A stretch of 11,585 nucleotides of DNA from Chloroflexota bacterium (GTDB lineage: Bacteria; Chloroflexota; Anaerolineae; Anaerolineales; Anaerolineaceae). Shown piece after piece: positions 6,243 to 11,585 of this stretch; position 1 is the first letter of the stretch, and every line of letters begins with the position of its first letter. The notes under the pieces are model-generated. The model had not been told where the DNA came from. It saw nothing but the letters and a program-made list of their open reading frames with translations, and did not search any database. The stretch lies in assembly GCA_029777225.1 (NCBI GenBank), contig JAKOSR010000061.1, positions 1 through 11,585 of the forward strand, read 5' to 3'. Position numbers and translations under genes: made by a program.

Positions 6243-6312
6243 AGTCCTCCACAGCGTCTCATTCGTTTGGGTGACGGATGGTAATCCGCCTCATTCAACT
6301 TCCAAATGTTCA

Positions 6313-6340
6313 ATTCTAATCATCTTGTATGCAAAATCAA
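6313..6340 (-). promoter_or_regulatory. Possible promoter of the B12-binding/ABC operon
   Basis: On the minus strand TTGATT (6335-6340) and TAGAAT (6313-6318) are 16 bp apart, in an AT-rich stretch downstream of the tRNA terminator. The predicted leader is about 65 nt. It contains two near-identical 10-bp repeats and a small hairpin. Confidence 0.45.
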
Positions 6341-6376
6341 GAGATTGTGTATTAGTTCACAAATAAAAATTGTCAT

Positions 6377-6416
6377 AAAAAAAATCAGAGAAGCGCAAGG
6401 TCTTGTGCTTCTCTGA
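6377..6416 (-). terminator. Intrinsic terminator of the tRNA-Ser pair
   Basis: A long stem formed by 6385-6399 and 6402-6416 (one G-T pair) is followed on the minus strand by eight T residues (6384-6377). It begins a few bases after the 3' end of tRNA-Ser(GCT), so it should end the tRNA transcript and insulate the B12/ABC operon. Confidence 0.88.
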
Positions 6417-6421
6417 AAAGG

Positions 6422-6510
6422 CGGGGAGGCAGGGATTCGAACCCTGGGTCGGATTTTACTCCGACAACCACTTAGCAGGCGGCCCCATTCGTCCACTCTG
6501 GCACCTCCCC
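6422..6510 (-). tRNA. tRNA-Ser (GCT)
   Basis: This 89-nt class II tRNA has a seven-pair acceptor stem GGGGAGG/CCTCCCC, discriminator G, anticodon loop CTGCTAA (anticodon GCT, reading AGC/AGT), a long variable arm with TCGGA/TCCGA stem, and T-arm CAGGGTTCGAATCCCTG. The 3' CCA is not encoded (CCT follows the discriminator), so a CCA-adding enzyme is needed. Confidence 0.95.
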
Positions 6511-6533
6511 AAATCACGGATAGCTAATCCGAG

Positions 6534-6618
6534 CGGAGGAAGTGGGATTCGAACCCACGATAGGTTTCCCTATACCTGTTTTCAAGACAGGCGCCTTGAG
6601 CCGCTCGGCCATCCCTCC
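6534..6618 (-). tRNA. tRNA-Ser (TGA)
   Basis: This 85-nt class II tRNA has acceptor stem GGAGGGA/TTCCTCC, discriminator G, anticodon loop CTTGAAA (anticodon TGA, reading TCA and probably other TCN codons), a variable arm with TAGGG/CCTA pairing, and T-arm GTGGGTTCGAATCCCAC. CCA is not encoded. It is first of a tandem pair, 23 bp before tRNA-Ser(GCT), presumably on one transcript. Confidence 0.96.
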
Positions 6619-6629
6619 GTAGAGCACGT

Positions 6630-6658
6630 ATTCTATCATACTAAAGAGGCTTGGGCAA
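6630..6658 (-). promoter_or_regulatory. Predicted promoter of the tandem tRNA-Ser genes
   Basis: On the minus strand TTGCCC (6653-6658) and TAGAAT (6630-6635) are separated by exactly 17 bp. The predicted start is near 6623, about 5 bp before the mature 5' end of tRNA-Ser(TGA), so the precursor leader would be very short. Confidence 0.6.
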
Positions 6659-6688
6659 GCTTCCAACCCCGCCAGCTTTCCCGCCTTC

Positions 6689-6709
6689 CGCGGGCATGAA
6701 CAACCCGCG
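6689..6709 (-). terminator. Hairpin just after the VWA-FHA gene (weak terminator candidate)
   Basis: A perfect 6-bp stem CGCGGG/CCCGCG with a 9-nt loop starts two bases after the VWA-FHA stop codon. No T-run follows on the minus strand, so it may be a processing or 3'-stabilising structure rather than a true intrinsic terminator. An alternative overlapping stem (CCCGC 6680-6684 with GCGGG 6690-6694) would exclude it. Confidence 0.35.
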
Positions 6710-6710
6710 C

Positions 6711-8603
6711 CTAAGTCCGTTTGGTTGGTGGCGTTTTCTTGTTCGCCACACCGGCCAGCGTGCGGGTACTCGAGCTAAAACGATACCCCAGCTTCCCAAA
6801 ATGGATAATATCCCCATGCGACAGCGCGCTTCCCTGCGTGTCCACCGGCACAAAGTTCACCTGTGTGCCTGCCCGGGTATTGAAGTCCGTCAGCCGGGCT
6901 GTGCCATCGGCCTCAATCCGCAGTTGGGCGTGCAAGGGCTCAAGGCTGGCATCCACCAATACCAGGTTCGCGAGCGCGGGGTCATTCCCAATCAGCGTAA
7001 GCTCTTCCTGGATTAGGATGGGTTTCTCTGCCGCAGGCAGCAAATCCGGATCGAGCCTCACCAGGCTTGCCAGGCTTTTCACCGGAATTGGGCTGGGTGG
7101 TGTTGAAAGCGGGGCGGGTGCCACTGGTCGGGCGAAGGCTTTGCGCAGGCCCGGCAGTAAAACCAGCCCAAGGAACGCGAGCACTCCCAGCCCCACGCCC
7201 GCCAGCACCCAGGTATTCTTGAACCAGGCGCTTTTAGTGGCGTCCGCCTCCCGGGTGACTTGCAGGGGGATGCTGAGCGTCTCTGTGCTTGCTTCCAGGC
7301 CCAGCTCATCCAACATCCGCACCTCCACGTTGAGTATAGCCACTTGCGTATAGCCTTCAAGGGCTAAAACGTAGCTGCCATACGGGGCCTCGTCCTTGCG
7401 CTGCGTCTGCACGCCGTTGACCCACAGGCTGGCGTATTGAATACCGCGCGGATGGTTATCCGGGAAGGTGATGGAAACCTCGAGGGGCAGCTCCGTGGGC
7501 TCCAGTGTCTCCGCACTGGCAACCTCCCTGATTACCAGGGCCAGCGTCTCCGGTGGGTTGATGAAAACCAGGCTCGGCGGGAGAACCGTGATATCAAAAT
7601 TTGCTGGCGCGGACCGCGTGAACCCCTGCGCCGTGCGCGCCTCGATGACCAGCGTCTGCGTACCGCTTTTGCGCGCGTTCGAGTTAAAAATCACGCTGAA
7701 GGTCTTGCCCAACCCCGCCAGGTAATACCGGGGGGAGGGCACGCTTTGCGTGCCGGTCAGGGCGGTCAGGCTGCCACCGGTTGCCCCAATCTCGGCCTCC
7801 ATCTGGCTGTATCGCGCGGTTTGTGTCCCGCTTTGGTCCAGCACCATCCAAACATGCACGGGGATGGCATTCTGGGCGGCCAGCCTCAGCAGGCCTGAGA
7901 AACGCTCAGCCTCGGGCAGGCTAATGTTTTCCGTCAGGTAAATTAGCACCCGGTCTTTGTTGTCTTTGGTTTCCATTAGCGAATTAATCGCTGCCTCCAG
8001 GCTGTCCAGGCTGCCTGTCATGGCGCGCATATTCTCCTGGTAGGCATCCAGCTCGCTCAAAAAGCCATCAAAATTGGTCAACCCCACCGACTGCCGGTCC
8101 GGGTTGATGAACAGGTCAAAGCTGTCGCCAGCATCGGCGTTAAAAAACAGGCGCAGGCCTCTGATTTGCTCCACCATCTTCTGGTAATTCGAAATTCCCT
8201 GATGGTCGCGCAAGGCCAGCGAATAACTGGGGTTGACGGCCAGTGCGAAGTGGATGCCGGTGTATTCCTCGCGCAAATCACCTGGCTGGATGATTTCATC
8301 GTTTTCCAGCACCTGCACATTATCTGCCCCACCGCCGTATCCCGTTCCAGGCGTGCTCCCTGGCACACGGAACACCGCCCTGATTTGGGGGAATTCCCGT
8401 GTGTCCACCTCCAGGATGACAGGCACAGCTTCAGGCGAGTTGGTCTGGGGCGTGGCTTGTTGGGCCTGGGCCGAAAAACCAGGCACCAGGGCTGCCAAAA
8501 ACAATAACCCAACGCAAAACAGCCTTGCTTTTAGGGGCAAGGGGCTGTTTTGTTTCCCGCCTGGTACCTGGTGTTTATCAGTCGGTCGTGTGTTGTTCCG
8601 CAT
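6711..8603 (-). CDS. Membrane-anchored VWA-like/FHA domain protein
   Basis: In this 630-aa protein, a basic N-terminus and hydrophobic segment (about 27-45) ending A-Q-A look like a signal peptide or anchor. Next come a von Willebrand factor A-like domain (about 60-310), a beta-rich Ig-like region (about 315-450), one transmembrane helix (about 463-486) and, after a Pro-rich linker, a C-terminal FHA domain (about 528-612) that should be cytoplasmic. The VWA metal site is degenerate: N124-P-S-Y-S128 instead of D-x-S-x-S, and T-E-N (224-226) instead of T-D-G. In the FHA domain the usual pThr contacts are also altered (I-G-N at 538-540, E-P-L-H at 555-558, R-A-G-T at 577-580). A scaffold or signalling role across the membrane is plausible; no enzymatic activity is expected. 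The ATG at 8603 overlaps the upstream membrane-protein gene by 26 bp, with no clear ribosome site. Confidence 0.85.
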   Translation of the reverse strand: MRNNTRPTDKHQVPGGKQNSPLPLKARLFCVGLLFLAALVPGFSAQAQQATPQTNSPEAVPVILEVDTREFPQIRAVFRVPGSTPGTGYGGGADNVQVLENDEIIQPGDLREEYTGIHFALAVNPSYSLALRDHQGISNYQKMVEQIRGLRLFFNADAGDSFDLFINPDRQSVGLTNFDGFLSELDAYQENMRAMTGSLDSLEAAINSLMETKDNKDRVLIYLTENISLPEAERFSGLLRLAAQNAIPVHVWMVLDQSGTQTARYSQMEAEIGATGGSLTALTGTQSVPSPRYYLAGLGKTFSVIFNSNARKSGTQTLVIEARTAQGFTRSAPANFDITVLPPSLVFINPPETLALVIREVASAETLEPTELPLEVSITFPDNHPRGIQYASLWVNGVQTQRKDEAPYGSYVLALEGYTQVAILNVEVRMLDELGLEASTETLSIPLQVTREADATKSAWFKNTWVLAGVGLGVLAFLGLVLLPGLRKAFARPVAPAPLSTPPSPIPVKSLASLVRLDPDLLPAAEKPILIQEELTLIGNDPALANLVLVDASLEPLHAQLRIEADGTARLTDFNTRAGTQVNFVPVDTQGSALSHGDIIHFGKLGYRFSSSTRTLAGVANKKTPPTKRT

Positions 8604-9609
8604 TTGGAGCGTTGGTTTGGATATCCTCGGGGGCAGGATTGAGGGGAGTGACCTGGATGGCCTGCGTCACAGCGGCTTTGGGTTTGCGTGCGTTTTTTAG
8701 GGCGCGGAATGTTAACGTCTGCGTGGTGACCTCAAACGCGCTGGCGATGGCGAAAACCAGGGCCATGCCCAGTATCCACAGCACGCCAAGCACAATAGCG
8801 ATGACGATTCCAGCGGTTTGCCACTGGGCCGCTTTCGCGGAATAGGCTAGCATGACGGGCATTGCCACCAGGATGAGTGGCAGCATCATCACGAGCATCA
8901 CCACCAGCCGGATGATTCCCAGTAGCAGCGTTACGGCCAGCATGTGCCCAAAGTTATCCAGCGTCACCTGCCACGCCCGGGAGACCGCGTCAATCAGTTT
9001 CAGGCTTTCATCAATCACCGCGATGGAAATGTTGTTCAAAAAGGCTTGAACTACCAGCATCACGGGGATGAGCAGGATTAAGAATGGCACCAGGCACAAA
9101 AGCCCCAATCCCAGCGTGCCGATGGTGAACAGGATGAGCGGCAGCGCCACAATCAGCGCCACCAAAAATCCCGCGACCCAGGTCAGCATGCGCAAAAGTA
9201 CCAATTTCCAGAAATGTGGCTTAAAGCCCTGGTAAATTTGTTTGAATTTCAGGCGTTCCGTGGTCCCTTCAGCCTCAGCCAGCACCGCGCCCTGGATGAC
9301 CCCAGCCCGCCCAAACGTGGACGCGAATAGGCGGATAACCACCAGCAGCGTGACCAGTGCCACCACGCCGGCCGCGAACAGCACCCACGTCCAGCCGGGA
9401 ACCTGCTCAAAAAATTGGCGCATTTGGTTGCCCCACGCGTGGGGGAAGGTCCAATTTGGAAAATTCATGTCGTGGCTGCCAAAGCGATACTGAAAACCTC
9501 GGTCAGGGGCCCCCATCATTGCGGAGCCGGCCAGCAGGCCAAACAGCCATAGTATCTTGTGCCTGCGCACATAAGCCCAGGCTCTTGAAAACACTTCTGA
9601 GTAGTTCAT
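8578..9609 (-). CDS. Polytopic membrane protein of unknown function
   Basis: The 343-aa protein has a short N-terminal amphipathic start (M-N-Y-S-E-V-F-S-R-A-W), then hydrophobic segments at about 17-33, 73-95, 136-165, 166-192, 222-256 and 266-292, and a hydrophilic Pro/Asn-rich tail. Internal stretches such as A-V-S-R-A-W-Q-V-T-L-D-N-F (208-220) resemble the N-terminus (F-S-R-A-W-A-Y-V) and are typical of the glycerophosphodiester-phosphodiesterase-membrane-domain-like or DUF975-like families; I do not assign one firmly. GAGGA precedes the ATG at good spacing. Its stop overlaps the start of the VWA-FHA gene, so both are probably co-translated and may form a complex. The function is unknown. 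Confidence 0.85.
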   Translation of the reverse strand: MNYSEVFSRAWAYVRRHKILWLFGLLAGSAMMGAPDRGFQYRFGSHDMNFPNWTFPHAWGNQMRQFFEQVPGWTWVLFAAGVVALVTLLVVIRLFASTFGRAGVIQGAVLAEAEGTTERLKFKQIYQGFKPHFWKLVLLRMLTWVAGFLVALIVALPLILFTIGTLGLGLLCLVPFLILLIPVMLVVQAFLNNISIAVIDESLKLIDAVSRAWQVTLDNFGHMLAVTLLLGIIRLVVMLVMMLPLILVAMPVMLAYSAKAAQWQTAGIVIAIVLGVLWILGMALVFAIASAFEVTTQTLTFRALKNARKPKAAVTQAIQVTPLNPAPEDIQTNAPNAEQHTTD

Positions 9610-9639
9610 TTTTTCCTCTATTTCACGGGCGACACTCTG

Positions 9640-9670
9640 ATTTTACCTGACAATCGACTATTCACGCCAA
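9640..9670 (-). promoter_or_regulatory. Weak promoter candidate for the membrane protein/VWA-FHA operon
   Basis: On the minus strand TTGGCG (9665-9670) and TAAAAT (9640-9645) are 19 bp apart, longer than ideal. The predicted leader is about 25 nt and carries GAGGA. Confidence 0.3.
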
Positions 9671-9862
9671 CTTTTCCTGCCCGCAAGTCCTCACCCATCA
9701 CACAGGGATGTTCCGGCTGGGCTTTCATCGCACTAACCACAAATACTCATTGATTATGCGTCATTTACGTTAGAAATTTGTTTACCTGGCATAAGAACTT
9801 ATCAATTTGGCAAGCTTGCCTATGACATTCCCACGGATCCCTAGGGCGCGAACGAGCCCGCC
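9671..9862. other. Intergenic region with two adjacent palindromes
   Basis: No gene is seen between the end of the small cytochrome b gene and the promoter region of the membrane protein gene. The stretch is more AT-rich than its surroundings. It contains ATAAG-AA-CTTAT (9791-9802) and the perfect 12-bp palindrome GGCAAGCTTGCC (9809-9820). Their role is unknown; no T-run that would make a convincing terminator was seen. Confidence 0.5.
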
Positions 9863-10285
9863 TTATCCCCTGGGAATTCCAGCGTATGGAAAAATGCGGT
9901 GTAAAACCACGCCTGCCAGGATGAGCACGCCCACAGTGCGGTGGGCCTTCGCCAGCTTCTGCCGCTTTTCACCCTTCTGCCGTGCCATGAACAACCCCAG
10001 GCCGCCTTGGACTGCCAGCAGGGCGGCCGCCAGCGCGCCCGTCACGCTAATGGAAACAAACAGCAGTTGCAGCAGAAAATGCAAAAACACCGAGAGGACG
10101 GCCACGATGCCGATCATGCGATGATTTTTAATAAGCCAGCGATAAACGCGCAGGTAACCCTCCGAAAGTGTTTTTCCCTTTTTCCTCATATCCTGGTTGT
10201 ATTGCGTTAAGGCAGGCCGTGCCACAAGCCCCAACAAACAAACAATCGTCACAACTCCGAAAAATCCACCAACTAAATGTATCAT
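9863..10285 (-). CDS. Small four-helix membrane protein, probable diheme cytochrome b
   Basis: The 140-aa protein has four predicted transmembrane helices (about 3-22, 55-73, 76-100, 113-131). Helix 2 carries H55-x13-H69 and helix 4 carries H115-x13-H129, the spacing by which cytochrome b, b561 and ferric-reductase-like proteins hold two stacked b-type haems across a membrane. The similarity is from this motif and topology; I do not assign a named family. A short basic loop (R-K-K-G-K at 34-38) fits a cytoplasmic side. It would pass electrons across or within the membrane; partners are unknown. AAGGA lies about 11 nt before the ATG. It begins 51 bp after guaA on the same strand and may be co-transcribed with it. 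Confidence 0.7.
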   Translation of the reverse strand: MIHLVGGFFGVVTIVCLLGLVARPALTQYNQDMRKKGKTLSEGYLRVYRWLIKNHRMIGIVAVLSVFLHFLLQLLFVSISVTGALAAALLAVQGGLGLFMARQKGEKRQKLAKAHRTVGVLILAGVVLHRIFPYAGIPRG

Positions 10286-10336
10286 TGCTCATTTTCCTTT
10301 CCAGGCAAGTCTGTCTAAAAAAACAAAGTCCCAGCA

Positions 10337-11585
10337 TTATTCCCATTCAATGGTTGCCGGCGGCTTGGTTGTTATGTCATAAACCACGCGGTTCACCTCC
10401 GGCACCTCGTTGACAATCCGGTTCGAAACCCTGGCCAGCAGCTCCATCGGCAACCGTGCCCAGTCCGCGGTCATAAAATCGTGCGTGGTCACCGCCCTCA
10501 GCGCCACCGTTTCACCATATGTCCGTTGGTCTCCCATCACTCCCACGCTGCGAATGGGCAGCAGCACCGCGAAGGCCTGTGAGGACCCGCTCAGCGCTTC
10601 TTCATCCTGGTGCAGCCGCAGGAAGTCCGCTTTGCCCAACTCCTGGGTGAAGATGGCATCGGCCCTTTGCAGGATGCCCACGCGTTCCGGTGTCACTTCG
10701 CCAAGGCAGCGTACCGCCAGCCCAGGCCCCGGGAAGGGTTGCCGCCACACCAGCTCTGGGGCCAGCCCCAGAGCGGTCCCAACCGCCCGCACCTCGTCCT
10801 TGAACAAGAAACGCAAGGGTTCAATCAGCTGGAATCTCAAATCCGGGGGGAGTCCGCCAACGTTGTGATGCGATTTAATGCGCTGCGCCTGGCTGGCCCC
10901 AGACCCGCTGGACTCAACCACGTCCGGGTAGATGGTGCCCTGGGCCAGGAAATCGACTTGTCCAATCTTCTTTGCCGCGGCTTCAAATTCCCGAATGAAG
11001 GTCTCGCCGATGATGCGGCGCTTGCTCTCCGGGTCGGTTACCCCAGCTAGCTTTTCAAAAAAGCGCTCCGAGGCATCCACCACCATCAGCTGCTCGCCCA
11101 AAAGCGGCCTGAAGGTTTCCTCCACCTGCCTGGCCTCGTCCAGCCGCAGCAGGCCGGTGTTGATGAAAATGGTGCGCACCTGCTCTGGCACCGCCTGGCG
11201 CACCAGTGCCGTCGTGACCGAGGAATCCACCCCGCCCGAAACCGCCGAAAGCACCAATCCATCCCGCACGGTTTCCCGAATGCGTGTCACGCTCTCCTGG
11301 ATGATGGACTCGGCCGACCAGTCCTGGTGGCAATCGCACACATCCAGTAAAAATCGTCTAAGGATGGCACTACCGTTGCGCGTATGCGACACTTCCGGGT
11401 GGAATTGCAGCCCAAACAACCTGTGTGTCTCGTCCATGATGCCGGCAACCGGGCAATAGGCAGACGAAGCAATCACCTGCCACTGCTCTGGGGGCCGTGT
11501 AATCTGGTCCCCATGGGACATCCACACGGTCTGCGGGCTTTCGGTCAGCAGCGGATTCACACCCAAAACCTGGATTTCTGCCAGC
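10337..11585 (-). CDS. guaA: GMP synthase (glutamine-hydrolysing), C-terminal part, runs off the right edge
   Basis: The gene encodes the enzyme that converts XMP, ATP and glutamine to GMP, the last step of guanine nucleotide synthesis. The visible 415 or so residues begin inside the glutamine amidotransferase domain. They include the catalytic His-Glu pair in G-L-Q-F-H-P-E-V-S-H, the ATP pyrophosphatase P-loop S-G-G-V-D-S-S, P-F-P-G-P-G-L-A-V-R, and the dimerisation domain ending in the conserved P-P-A-T-I-E-W-E. The reading frame is open to base 11585, so the true start and the catalytic Cys lie outside the window. Full-length family members are about 510-530 aa. No frameshift is seen. Confidence 0.98.
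   Translation of the reverse strand, partial: LAEIQVLGVNPLLTESPQTVWMSHGDQITRPPEQWQVIASSAYCPVAGIMDETHRLFGLQFHPEVSHTRNGSAILRRFLLDVCDCHQDWSAESIIQESVTRIRETVRDGLVLSAVSGGVDSSVTTALVRQAVPEQVRTIFINTGLLRLDEARQVEETFRPLLGEQLMVVDASERFFEKLAGVTDPESKRRIIGETFIREFEAAAKKIGQVDFLAQGTIYPDVVESSGSGASQAQRIKSHHNVGGLPPDLRFQLIEPLRFLFKDEVRAVGTALGLAPELVWRQPFPGPGLAVRCLGEVTPERVGILQRADAIFTQELGKADFLRLHQDEEALSGSSQAFAVLLPIRSVGVMGDQRTYGETVALRAVTTHDFMTADWARLPMELLARVSNRIVNEVPEVNRVVYDITTKPPATIEWE

Noticed and set aside
6243..6376. Cobalamin riboswitch before the B12-binding gene
   Set aside because: The gap is too short for a full cobalamin riboswitch after the tRNA terminator, and I do not see its conserved B12-box; only small repeats and a 5-bp hairpin are present.
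1..11585. Mobile elements, CRISPR arrays or defence genes
   Set aside because: No transposase, integrase, terminal repeats, regularly spaced repeats or recognisable defence proteins were found.

Overview
This window looks like a piece of chromosome from a moderately GC-rich bacterium. My best guess is Chloroflexota (Anaerolineae-like). The mix of a DUF2804 protein, a DUF438/hemerythrin/PAS protein, a standalone cobalamin-binding domain and a large VWA-FHA membrane protein fits that phylum, but no ribosomal or other marker gene is present to prove it. I see no insertion sequence, phage gene or CRISPR array.

Left part (1-3720). A partial FadR-type GntR regulator (minus strand, cut by the window edge) is divergent from a DUF2804 protein. 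The intergenic region holds a good sigma70-type promoter for the regulator, with a near-consensus FadR operator at the predicted transcription start, which suggests autorepression. Next, on the plus strand, come a Crp/Fnr-family regulator, a small 2[4Fe-4S] ferredoxin and a DUF438-hemerythrin-PAS protein. A perfect TGTGAC-N4-GTCACA site lies at about -41.5 relative to the predicted ferredoxin start, and the regulator carries the R-E-x3-R recognition helix that reads TGTGA in E. coli CRP. This looks like a compact redox, oxygen or nitric oxide response unit. A strong bidirectional hairpin terminator (3685-3720) closes it.

Middle part (3736-6618, minus strand). An operon with overlapping genes encodes a standalone cobalamin-binding protein, an FtsX/LolC-type permease and a MacB/LolD-type ATPase. 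A B12-domain protein translationally linked to a MacB-like ABC transporter is the most unusual arrangement here. Upstream are two tandem tRNA-Ser genes (TGA, then GCT) with their own promoter and intrinsic terminator.

Right part (6711-11585, minus strand). A polytopic membrane protein and a secreted/membrane-anchored VWA-FHA protein overlap by 26 bp. Both functional sites of the VWA-FHA protein (metal site and phosphothreonine pocket) look degenerate. Beyond a 253-bp intergenic region, guaA (GMP synthase, cut by the right edge) is followed by a 140-aa four-helix membrane protein with two H-x13-H pairs, a probable small diheme cytochrome b.
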